Positions 1 through 6,130 of a DNA stretch of 8,726 nt are shown here, one piece after another. This stretch comes from Desulfobulbaceae bacterium (GTDB taxonomy: Bacteria > Desulfobacterota > Desulfobulbia > Desulfobulbales > Desulfocapsaceae): assembly GCA_030632405.1 (NCBI GenBank), contig DAOVUU010000074.1, forward strand, positions 1 to 8,726, read 5' to 3'. The translations under genes and the position numbers were made by a program. The number at the start of each line of letters is the position of its first letter. Within the stretch, counting starts at the first letter, position 1. Under the pieces are notes generated by a model that saw nothing but the letters and a program-made list of their open reading frames with translations, was not told where the DNA came from and ran no database searches.

Positions 1-752
1 GCCTTAATGATTCCTATTTCAAAGAAAATGTGGACGAGTCCATCGCCCGCTCGTGGTAGGGTGGAGACTGGTCCAAACATCCCTGGGAATCATCCACCGA
101 ACCCAAGTATACCGATTTTGAAGATAAAGGCCGCTACTCCTGGATGAAAGCACCACGCTTTCAGGGTAAGCCAATGCAGGTAGGACCTCTCGCCCAGATG
201 GTAGTGGGCTATGCCCAGGGCCATAAGCTGACAGTCAAAAGTGTAAATGGAGTCCTTGATCGTATCAGTGCAGTTGCAGGGGTGAAAGTTGGACCTGAAA
301 TTCTCCACTCCACTATTGGCAGACATGCTGCCCGCGCAGTGCGGGCCAGCATGATGGCTGATCTTGCCCTTGATCACTGGGAGCTGCTTGTCAACAACAT
401 CGCCTCCGGTGACCTGGAGATCTTTAACCCGCCCACATTTCCAAAAGGTGAGCAGCGTGGTGTCGGCGTCCACGAAGCTCCACGGGGTATCCTGTCCCAC
501 TGGATTGTTATCCGGGATGGGAAGATCAAGAACTATCAATGTGTGGTGCCCTCCACCTGGAACGCAGGACCTCGTGATGCAACTGGACAGCTTGGTCCGT
601 ACGAAGCTTCTCTTTTAGGCAATCCAATTGCTGATCCGGAAAGACCTCTTGAGGTGCTTCGCACCATCCACTCATTTGATCCGTGTATTGCCTGTGCTGT
701 CCATATGCTGGATCCGGAAGGTAAGGAAGTAGTTAATGTGAAAGTTCTGTAG
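1..752 (+). CDS. hyaB: [NiFe]-hydrogenase large subunit, C-terminal part, interrupted by in-frame TAG
   Basis: This is the catalytic subunit of a group 1 uptake [NiFe] hydrogenase, which oxidises H2 at a Ni-Fe centre in the periplasm. The gene enters from outside the window; codons run from base 3. Family blocks are in order: YSWMKAPRF, then GVGVHEAPRG, then YQCVVPSTWNAGPRD, then PLEVLRTIHSFDPC. The C-terminal nickel motif DPCIACAVH (678-704) has both Cys residues as TGT, so it is not the selenocysteine form. The 15 residues after that His (MLDPEGKEVVNVKVL) fit the tail normally removed by a maturation endopeptidase. The ATG at 144 lies inside the conserved YSWMKAP block and is not a real start. 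Homologous sequence continues upstream of it without a shift, through a TAG at 57-59. The natural stop is TAG at 750-752. The cytochrome b gene follows after 15 bp. Whether the product is made whole depends on that upstream TAG. Confidence 0.93.
57..59 (+). other. In-frame TAG codon inside hydrogenase large subunit
   Basis: In the hydrogenase frame the sequence reads Ala-Arg-Ser-Trp-TAG-Gly-Gly-Asp-Trp. Family members have Ser-Trp-Tyr at this point, so the stop sits at the Tyr position and the protein is recognisable on both sides. One explanation is a TAT/TAC to TAG point change. Another is loss of TGA from TAT GAG, which gives exactly TAG and also accounts for the missing residue relative to a Ser-Trp-Tyr-Glu-Gly consensus (recalled, not computed). 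Sequencing error and amber readthrough are further options. Two other genes in the window end naturally in TAG. Confidence 0.85.
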
Positions 753-767
753 CGGAGGTACTACATA

Positions 768-1415
768 ATGGCGACCTACGAAAAACATCATTGCTGGAGT
801 CTGCTGCTCCGGCTCTTCCACTGGATGTTTGCGCTGTCCATCGTTACTCTGATAACGACAGGGTTCTACATCAATAATCCCTGGACAAACACCATGATAG
901 AGGGGAATCAATCCTGGTTCATAATGTCCAGTATGCGCTATATCCATTATATTGCTGCGTATACTTTTGCTTCCGCCGTAATGATCCGGTTTTTCCTCTA
1001 TATTTTTGGTAACGCCCAGGAGAGGGTATGGGATATACTGCCGATCACCCCGCGAAATATCAAAAACCTGTTCAGGACGCTGATGCTTTACAGCTATATC
1101 AGTGACAAACATGATGAACGCCTGGGCCATAATATCCTTGCAGGATCCATGTATCTAATCACTTTTTTCGCCGCTCTTTTCATGATTCTGAGCGGTTTTT
1201 ACATGCTCTACCCGGAAATATATTTCTGGCAGAGCTGGGGCGGTAAACTCCTTGGCAGCCAGCAATGGGCCCGCTTCCTCCATCATTGCACGATGTGGTG
1301 GTTTATGATCTTTGCGGCTATCCATATCTATTTCGTTGTCTGGAATGATATTAAAGGCCCTGAAGGGCTTATCTCTTCAATTTTCACCGGTGTTAAATTT
1401 AAACATAGCGAGTAA
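768..1415 (+). CDS. cybH: [NiFe]-hydrogenase b-type cytochrome subunit
   Basis: This integral membrane di-heme cytochrome b passes electrons from the periplasmic hydrogenase to the quinone pool (HyaC/HydC/CybH family). At 215 residues it is close to the usual family length. Four hydrophobic helices are visible at about residues 12-34, 58-80, 123-146 and 172-192. Candidate heme-ligand histidines are H18 (in RLFHWMF), H60 (RYIHYIAAY), H172/H173 and H186 (AAIHIYFV). The start is supported by GGAGG at 754-758, nine bases before ATG. It lies 15 bp after the large-subunit stop, in the same reading phase, as in a single operon. The usual next gene, a maturation protease, is absent here; the following 160 bp contain only a coding-like scrap and a repeat. 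No defect is seen in this gene itself. Confidence 0.93.
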   Translation: MATYEKHHCWSLLLRLFHWMFALSIVTLITTGFYINNPWTNTMIEGNQSWFIMSSMRYIHYIAAYTFASAVMIRFFLYIFGNAQERVWDILPITPRNIKNLFRTLMLYSYISDKHDERLGHNILAGSMYLITFFAALFMILSGFYMLYPEIYFWQSWGGKLLGSQQWARFLHHCTMWWFMIFAAIHIYFVVWNDIKGPEGLISSIFTGVKFKHSE

Positions 1416-1440
1416 CCTCGGTAAACGGGAAAAATAGTAA

Positions 1441-1563
1441 AGCATCCGCACTTACCAGGTTGATGGGGATAAGTACCTTGTGGGCAAAAGTAACGACATA
1501 ATTTCAAAATTCATTCTTCAGTTTCTTGTTTTTTATGACAGGATTTCTGGAGTAAGGTACTAA
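1441..1563 (+). pseudogene. Possible C-terminal remnant of an unidentified gene
   Basis: After a TAA at 1438-1440, an open frame of 40 codons runs to TAA at 1561-1563 with no ATG start. Its translation (begins SIRTYQVDGDKYLVG, ends LVFYDRISGVRY) has a protein-like composition and a helix-like end. I do not recognise the family. A related tail, ending LVFYDRGSGVKY and a stop, is encoded at 7196-7270 by the second repeat copy. Similarity between the two ends one base past the stop codon, as expected if both are C-termini of related genes. Against this, several nucleotide differences change amino acids, and no open frame exists further upstream in either copy. A non-coding leader or repeat is the alternative reading. 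Confidence 0.25.
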
Positions 1564-1564
1564 A
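1491..1564 (+). repeat. 74-bp direct repeat, copy A
   Basis: This segment matches 7198-7271 without gaps, with about 10 differences in 74 bases by eye. The longest identical run is 22 bases at 1521-1542 (7228-7249 in copy B), followed by further shared blocks such as GGAGTAA and TACTAAA. Both copies face the same way, and each ends 13 to 24 bases before the start codon of the next + strand gene: the hypF fragment here and dcyD at copy B. The two copies bracket about 5.7 kb. Confidence 0.85.
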
Positions 1565-1577
1565 CAGTCTGGGGTTG

Positions 1578-2783
1578 ATGAAGATGATTAATCACAGACG
1601 GGTTATTTCGCACAAAGCCGGGAGTTTTATACCATCACCAATCAAAGTAGCATGGCATCTACCCAAAATTCTTGGCTGCGGAGGTGGACTGAAAAGCACG
1701 TTTTGTCTTGGACGGGGAAAATCATCTTTTCTCAGCCAAAATATGGGAGACCTGACAAATCTTGAATCGTATGATCTGTATATAGAATCGATAGAACATC
1801 TAAAACAAGTCTTTCAGTTTGAACCAGAGGTTTCAGCCTGTGATCTTCACCCTGATTATATAAGCAGTCATTACGCCGAAGAGCTGGGGTTGCCTCTCTA
1901 CCGTATCCAACACCATCATGCCCATGCCGTCGCAGTGATGGCCGAGCACGGCCTGGATGGCCCCGTGCTTGCTGTAATCATGGACGGTGCAGGATACGGG
2001 CCGGACGGCACAGTCTGGGGAGGGGAGATTCTACAGGCCAATCTCACTTCATACACTCGCCTCGGTCACCTCAGCCATCTCCACCTTCCAGGGGGTGACG
2101 CGGCTGCAGCTGAACCATGGCGAATGGCATTATCCGCACTCTATAGTGTTTCTGGTGAAAAAGCGCTGCATACGGCCCAACTCCCACCATCACTCCAACA
2201 TCTCAATGGGTTCAGTGTCGAGGTAATACGCACAATGCTGGACAAGAGTTTCAATGCTCCCTTAACCTCCAGCTGTGGACGACTTTTTGATGCGATAGCT
2301 GCTCTTCTAGGTGTGTGTCAATATAACAGCTATGAGGGCCAGGCTGCAATAGAGCTTGAATCGTTGGCAAAAAAGGCTGTTACCACATCGTGGCTTGATG
2401 AAATCCTGCCGATCCGCTACAAAAATAATCCCTCCTGCCTTCTTGAGAAAAATGGAAATTGGGAAATATCTTCTCTAGAATTTATTAAGATGGCATGTGA
2501 TGGTCTTACCAGCGGGAATCCTCTTTCCCTCATTGCACTCAATTTTCATGTATCACTTATCAACAGCATCACAGAACTTATACAAAAACTTTCTCATCAA
2601 ACGTGTATTAACCAGGTTATTCTCTCCGGAGGCTGCATGCAGAACAGCTTACTGCTGGAAGGTCTTGTTCATACTCTCAGCAGTAAAGGCATGCAGGTCT
2701 ATACAGGAAACCTGTTGCCGGTAAATGATGGCGCTATTTCATTTGGCCAGGCTGTAGCGGGAGGGCTGCAGCATCTTACTTAA
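1578..2783 (+). CDS. hypF: HypF C-terminal half (Kae1-like carbamoyltransferase domain only)
   Basis: HypF makes carbamoyl-adenylate and transfers the carbamoyl group to the HypE C-terminal Cys for the CN ligands of the [NiFe] site. Full-length HypF is about 750-800 residues: acylphosphatase, zinc fingers, YrdC-like, then Kae1-like domains. Here only about 400 residues exist, and homology starts at the YrdC/Kae1-like junction. The remaining part looks intact: GCGGGLKSTFCL (35-45), DLHPDY, the metal-binding HHHAH (113-117), DGAGYGPDGT (137-146), GGDAAAAEPWRMAL, NAPLTSSCGRLFDA, SGGCMQN (351-357) and PVNDGAISFGQ. Residue numbers count from TTG at 1575. The start is uncertain: TTG 1575, ATG 1578 and ATG 1584 all follow a GGGG at 1571-1574. 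An in-frame TGA at 1536 rules out much extension. Alone it should lack the adenylate-forming step. It is either a remnant or a split gene working with an N-terminal half elsewhere. Confidence 0.88.
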   Translation: MKMINHRRVISHKAGSFIPSPIKVAWHLPKILGCGGGLKSTFCLGRGKSSFLSQNMGDLTNLESYDLYIESIEHLKQVFQFEPEVSACDLHPDYISSHYAEELGLPLYRIQHHHAHAVAVMAEHGLDGPVLAVIMDGAGYGPDGTVWGGEILQANLTSYTRLGHLSHLHLPGGDAAAAEPWRMALSALYSVSGEKALHTAQLPPSLQHLNGFSVEVIRTMLDKSFNAPLTSSCGRLFDAIAALLGVCQYNSYEGQAAIELESLAKKAVTTSWLDEILPIRYKNNPSCLLEKNGNWEISSLEFIKMACDGLTSGNPLSLIALNFHVSLINSITELIQKLSHQTCINQVILSGGCMQNSLLLEGLVHTLSSKGMQVYTGNLLPVNDGAISFGQAVAGGLQHLT

Positions 2784-2818
2784 AAAAAAGGCCCTTTCCT
2801 TTTTCAAGGAAAGGGCCT
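2782..2818 (-). terminator. Rho-independent terminator of the octaheme cytochrome gene
   Basis: A perfect 13-bp stem (AGGCCCTTTCCTT at 2789-2801 with its complement at 2806-2818) has a 4-base loop. On the - strand the hairpin is followed by a run of eight T (A-tract at 2782-2789 on the + strand). It lies 34 bp beyond the cytochrome stop and directly abuts the hypF stop. The + strand side has no T-run, so termination of hypF transcripts here would be weaker. Confidence 0.92.
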
Positions 2819-2851
2819 GACACGCTTTACACATTATCTTAAAAAACGATC

Positions 2852-4294
2852 CTAATTTGACAATCTTTTCATCTTCATTGGATCGCCTTCATAGCCAAGC
2901 GCTTTCCAGTCCATACGCGTACCATCTTTATGGCAATCCAGACATTTAAGAGCTTTTTCCTTAGGATCTACCTGATGGTTAATAGGCCAGTAGGTCGCAG
3001 TGGGCGCAAAACCATACTCACCACTATATTCCAGACCGCTCACCTTCATACCCGCTGCAGCGGATTTATTCCAGTCAAACTGCACCCAGTAAGCATCCGG
3101 ATCACCCTTCGGGCCCCAAATTTTGGGCGAGATAAGATAATTGAACTTGGAATCATAAATCTGTTTTCCAGTGTGGATTTTAAAAGGCATGATCTTGGCA
3201 TCCGGATCATCTTTATCACCCAACGGATAGTTCAGTTTAGTCATCTTGGCAGGATCAATCTTGTCTCCAATGGTGTATGCACCCGCAGTACCATTGTACC
3301 AGCGGTAAGCAGGAACCACATTATCTTCATAGGTAAATAGACCTTTCTTGGCAATAAAAACCTTGTGGCCATGTTCTTTGATAACCCGCTTGTCTTCATC
3401 AAGAGTCTTGGGGTCAACGGATTTGGACCAGTCCCAACTCATTTTGGTTCCATCAGCTTTTGCAAAATGACTAATATGACAGGTCTGGCAAGCTATTTTT
3501 TTAGTGTGCTTATTATACTGCTGTGCAGTTGGAAAGTATCTGTGGGGGCTTTCACCATGGCAATCGGTGCAAGCCATAGTCGTTTCTCCACCGGCAGAAA
3601 CGATAAGAGAGTTACCAGGAATATCGTGGGGAGTATCGGAAGCGTGACATTGCTGACAGGAAAAATTTAGTCCCGTGGCATCCATATGCACGTCCAGCTC
3701 TCTGCCCGGTGCTTTCATGGCATTACTCATATCACCGGCCTTCACATTATTACCACCACCGCCAAAGCCATGACAGTCGACACAATTATCTCTAGTGGGC
3801 ATTCCAGCATTCTGGGCAACTGCGACCAGATCAACCGGTTTTTTGTCCATACTCTCCTTGCCGGTAAAACCTGCCGGAAAACCAGCGCCAGCACCCGGTT
3901 TTTTATATGTTCCGGTGGTATCATGGCAGACCAGGCAGTCAACCCGAGACTCATCACTGAAATCAAAATTTTCATCTTTCCAGCCATAACCAACGTGACA
4001 GCTGGTACAACGTGACCAGTTTGCGCCAACGGAGACACAGAAATTGTTGATGACGTTCGTCTTCCCGCGAGTTACCATGCCTTTTCCTGGAATCTGCTGC
4101 AGTTTTTTCCAGGTCCAGTGACTGGTAGCCATAACCTCTGTTGCAGCATCTTCATGACACTCCAGACAGGTTTCTGTAACTTCCATAGGGGTCTCAAAAG
4201 GACCTTCTATCTCATGGTGATCGTTGGCAAAACCTACAGAACTCCCGATCAGGAGGCCCAGGGCAGCAACTAGAACAGCATAAACCTTCATCAT
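2852..4294 (-). CDS. Periplasmic octaheme cytochrome c, tetrathionate reductase family (OTR-like)
   Basis: The protein is 480 residues with exactly eight CxxCH heme sites, at 43-47, 96-100, 120-124, 171-175, 213-217, 242-246, 269-273 and 451-455. A Sec signal peptide (MMKVYAVLVAALGLLIG, likely cleavage after GFA at 21-23) sends it to the periplasm, and there is no other membrane helix. The large heme-free stretch between sites 7 and 8 and the block CTSCHVGYGWKD resemble the octaheme tetrathionate reductase family known from Shewanella. Members of that family can reduce tetrathionate, nitrite or hydroxylamine in vitro, so the physiological substrate cannot be read from sequence. Start: AAGGAG at 4306-4301 sits six bases before this ATG. 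An upstream in-frame ATG at 4321 would place that site inside the gene and put charged residues before the signal peptide. The stop codon is TAG. It is a lone gene with its own promoter and terminator and no visible electron-donor gene beside it. Confidence 0.9.
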   Translation of the reverse strand: MMKVYAVLVAALGLLIGSSVGFANDHHEIEGPFETPMEVTETCLECHEDAATEVMATSHWTWKKLQQIPGKGMVTRGKTNVINNFCVSVGANWSRCTSCHVGYGWKDENFDFSDESRVDCLVCHDTTGTYKKPGAGAGFPAGFTGKESMDKKPVDLVAVAQNAGMPTRDNCVDCHGFGGGGNNVKAGDMSNAMKAPGRELDVHMDATGLNFSCQQCHASDTPHDIPGNSLIVSAGGETTMACTDCHGESPHRYFPTAQQYNKHTKKIACQTCHISHFAKADGTKMSWDWSKSVDPKTLDEDKRVIKEHGHKVFIAKKGLFTYEDNVVPAYRWYNGTAGAYTIGDKIDPAKMTKLNYPLGDKDDPDAKIMPFKIHTGKQIYDSKFNYLISPKIWGPKGDPDAYWVQFDWNKSAAAGMKVSGLEYSGEYGFAPTATYWPINHQVDPKEKALKCLDCHKDGTRMDWKALGYEGDPMKMKRLSN

Positions 4295-4300
4295 TTTCTT

Positions 4301-4306
4301 CTCCTT
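4301..4306 (-). promoter_or_regulatory. Ribosome binding site setting the octaheme cytochrome start
   Basis: AAGGAG on the - strand is followed by AAGAAA and then ATG at 4294. The six-base spacing is ideal and favours this start over the in-frame ATG at 4321. Confidence 0.8.
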
Positions 4307-4472
4307 TTCGCCTTTTGACATGGCTGGGGCTCAGCCGTTTGTGTTGGTGATAAGTAACCGCATTTGAGTCAGGCCGGGGGTGAGAAACAAAATGATGCTT
4401 TTGATCATAGTTCGACAAACCCTACAAACCTTACTGCCACAGAGTATCACACTGATAGCCCAACAAAAAACC

Positions 4473-4501
4473 ACAATACAAAACCGCAAAATAGAAGTCA
4501 A
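4473..4501 (-). promoter_or_regulatory. Candidate sigma70 promoter for octaheme cytochrome
   Basis: On the - strand, TTGACT (4501-4496) and TATTGT (4478-4473) are separated by exactly 17 bases. This predicts a leader of about 170 bases before the start at 4294. The leader contains a small GGCTG/CAGCC hairpin near 4323-4337. The -10 box matches consensus at four of six positions. Confidence 0.4.
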
Positions 4502-4591
4502 TAATTTCCTTTTATAGAATTTAGCCATTTTTGATATTGAATATATTTATTCGGATTTCCCACAAGCTAAAAGGCTGCATAGGTAAGGAAC

Positions 4592-4639
4592 GAACCAATA
4601 AACAGATAGCCGCAGACTTCGATAGTTGTTTATTGGTTC
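4592..4639. repeat. Perfect 13-bp inverted repeat with 22-base spacer
   Basis: GAACCAATAAACA (4592-4604) and TGTTTATTGGTTC (4627-4639) are exact reverse complements around a 22-base centre. There is no T-run on either side, so it is not a simple terminator. It lies upstream of both divergent promoters. It could be a two-site operator, a cruciform, or a small mobile repeat. Confidence 0.85.
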
Positions 4640-4704
4640 AGTATCATTACATATAGGCGAGAGCGGGAAAGCACCTGGGCTTCATCTCTTATTTTTGTGA
4701 TTAT

Positions 4705-4733
4705 TTGACTCCTTTAAAGGTGCACTGTATAGT
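4705..4733 (+). promoter_or_regulatory. Candidate sigma70 promoter for the HD-GYP gene
   Basis: TTGACT (4705-4710) and TATAGT (4728-4733) are each one base from consensus and are spaced by 17 bases. Transcription would start near 4740. This means the TTG (4705) and ATG (4738) that extend the frame upstream cannot be the start, and it supports ATG 4804 with a leader of about 64 bases. Confidence 0.6.
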
Positions 4734-4803
4734 TAAGATGATTGTCAGTTACCAGATTACTAGCGTGTTAGCCAAAAATATAATCTTACTCAACCATCCT
4801 CTT

Positions 4804-6036
4804 ATGATCAAAAAAATAAAAACCGAGCAGCTCAAGATCGGTATGTACGTTCACGACTTCAATTGCGATAAAGCTGATGAACATGTCTTTATCAGTAAGG
4901 CCCTCATTAAAACCGAGAAAGCAATACAGATTCTTGACTCGTGGGGAATCAAAGAAGTTTACATAGATACTCTGCAGGGGCTTGATGTCGAACGTAGAAA
5001 GACAAACAACAAAGTGACCCGGGACAGGAGAAATGGTTCACATAAAATGCAAGGAAGTGGTCATTCTCCCCCTCCCGACACCACCCCCTTAAAAGAAGAG
5101 GTAAAAATAGCCAACACCATTAAAAAAGAAGCTGTTGATATTATGCAGCAGGCAATGGTAGCAGCTGAAGAGGGGAAGGATATTGACGTCGGTAATGCCT
5201 TCCAGCTTGTAGAAAAGATGGAAAAATCAGTCTCTCGCAACAAAGATGCTCTTCTCCTGCTGACACGCATGAGAAGAAAAGATGAATACACTCTTATGCA
5301 CTCAATCAGTGTCAGTTCTCTGGTTCTGGCCTTTTGTAACTTCTCCGGAATCGATTATAGTATGACCATCAACCTGGCCATAGGTGCCCTATTACATGAT
5401 ATAGGTAAAACCAAGATACCAATCGCTATCCTCAACAAGCCTGGAAAACTCAACCCAGAAGAATATACCATTATTCAAAAACACGCAGAATACTCTGCAG
5501 ATATACTTGCTGATAAATCAAAGTTACCTTCAGAAGTATTTGATATAGCACTCCATCATCATGAGCGACGTGATGGATCCGGGTATCCGGACGGCCTTAA
5601 AGGAGATGCCATTGGATTTGGTCCAAAAGTTGTTTCCCTCTGTGATGTATATGATGCCATCACCTCGGACAGATGTTACCAAAACGGAATTGACAAAGTG
5701 GGGGGACTCAAAATACTTTACGACGGGAGTAACCTTCATTTTGATAAAAAGCTGGCCTACGATTTCATTCGCTTCATAGGCGTCTATCCCATCGGCACCT
5801 GTATCAAGCTGGAAAATGAGTTGGTCGGAGTAGTTACCGGTTCGAGCGGAAACCTTTTACAGCCTGTGGTTCGCCTCTTCTATAGTGACAAAAAAAAGGC
5901 AGCAATACGAATACAGGAAATTAATCTATCAGAAGTAAATATCGATATTGCCAGCTACGAAGCCTCTGCAAACTGGAGTAGTGATAAAAAACAGCAGTTC
6001 AATACACTCAGAAAAACACTGGGCCCGCTCCAATAA
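4804..6036 (+). CDS. DUF3391/HD-GYP cyclic-di-GMP phosphodiesterase
   Basis: This cytoplasmic signalling enzyme is expected to hydrolyse cyclic di-GMP. The 410 residues begin with a DUF3391 domain (KIKTEQLKIGMYVHDF, through GIKEVYIDT to about residue 62). A charged, Pro-containing linker (about 63-100) and a helical region follow, then an HD-GYP domain from about residue 145 to 320. Catalytic signatures are present: H166, HDIGK (198-202), HHHERRDGSGYP (251-262) and DVYDAITSDRCY (281-292), so it should be active. No transmembrane segment is seen. The ATG at 4804 is chosen because DUF3391 begins there and because the upstream promoter overlaps earlier in-frame starts; no clear Shine-Dalgarno precedes it. 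It is divergent from the octaheme cytochrome gene and convergent with the receiver-like gene. What it controls cannot be told from the sequence. Confidence 0.92.
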   Translation: MIKKIKTEQLKIGMYVHDFNCDKADEHVFISKALIKTEKAIQILDSWGIKEVYIDTLQGLDVERRKTNNKVTRDRRNGSHKMQGSGHSPPPDTTPLKEEVKIANTIKKEAVDIMQQAMVAAEEGKDIDVGNAFQLVEKMEKSVSRNKDALLLLTRMRRKDEYTLMHSISVSSLVLAFCNFSGIDYSMTINLAIGALLHDIGKTKIPIAILNKPGKLNPEEYTIIQKHAEYSADILADKSKLPSEVFDIALHHHERRDGSGYPDGLKGDAIGFGPKVVSLCDVYDAITSDRCYQNGIDKVGGLKILYDGSNLHFDKKLAYDFIRFIGVYPIGTCIKLENELVGVVTGSSGNLLQPVVRLFYSDKKKAAIRIQEINLSEVNIDIASYEASANWSSDKKQQFNTLRKTLGPLQ

Positions 6037-6130
6037 TCAGCACCCAGGCAAGTAATATCATAAATGAAATTCACACGGACACAAGCTGTTCCCGTTCTTT
6101 TCTACTCCTCTGGGAGCCTGTTCTATGGGG

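Larger units (their letters stand above)
4295..4803. other. Divergent intergenic region between octaheme cytochrome and HD-GYP genes
   Basis: This 509-bp AT-rich spacer separates two genes pointing away from each other. It holds a candidate promoter for each (4473-4501 on -, 4705-4733 on +), with a perfect inverted repeat at 4592-4639 between them. A 65-codon - strand open frame at 4331-4528 has no ribosome binding site and overlaps the cytochrome promoter, so it is not called. I looked for a c-di-GMP riboswitch (GEMM) on both strands and saw no matching core. Confidence 0.7.

Noticed and set aside
678..704. Selenocysteine ([NiFeSe]) form of the hydrogenase
   Set aside because: Both Cys codons of DPCIACAVH are TGT and there is no in-frame TGA.
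144..752. Hydrogenase gene starting at ATG 144
   Set aside because: This Met lies inside the conserved YSWMKAP block, there is no ribosome binding site, and homology continues upstream to base 3.
57..752. Genome-wide reassignment of UAG to pyrrolysine
   Set aside because: The hydrogenase large subunit and the octaheme cytochrome both end in TAG exactly where their families end, so UAG still works as a stop here. Rare context-specific readthrough remains possible.
1416..1574. Hydrogenase maturation protease remnant after the cytochrome b
   Set aside because: The translated scrap has no protease motif that I can recognise. It matches only the repeat near dcyD.
4295..4321. Octaheme cytochrome starting at ATG 4321
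   Set aside because: AAGGAG at 4306-4301 is ideally placed for ATG 4294, and the extra residues would spoil the signal peptide.
4331..4528. 65-codon - strand small membrane protein gene
   Set aside because: It has a hydrophobic patch but no ribosome binding site, and it spans the predicted cytochrome promoter and leader.
4540..4803. c-di-GMP (GEMM) riboswitch controlling the HD-GYP gene
   Set aside because: The conserved core sequences of GEMM are not seen on either strand, and the best promoter begins downstream at 4705.
4705..4803. N-terminal extension of the HD-GYP protein from TTG 4705 or ATG 4738
   Set aside because: A near-consensus promoter occupies 4705-4733, so these codons lie at or before the predicted transcription start. 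The DUF3391 domain begins at ATG 4804.
6037..6130. Bidirectional terminator between the converging HD-GYP and receiver-like genes
   Set aside because: Only widely separated short complementary words (CAGGC/GCCTG) are present, with no compact stem or T-run.
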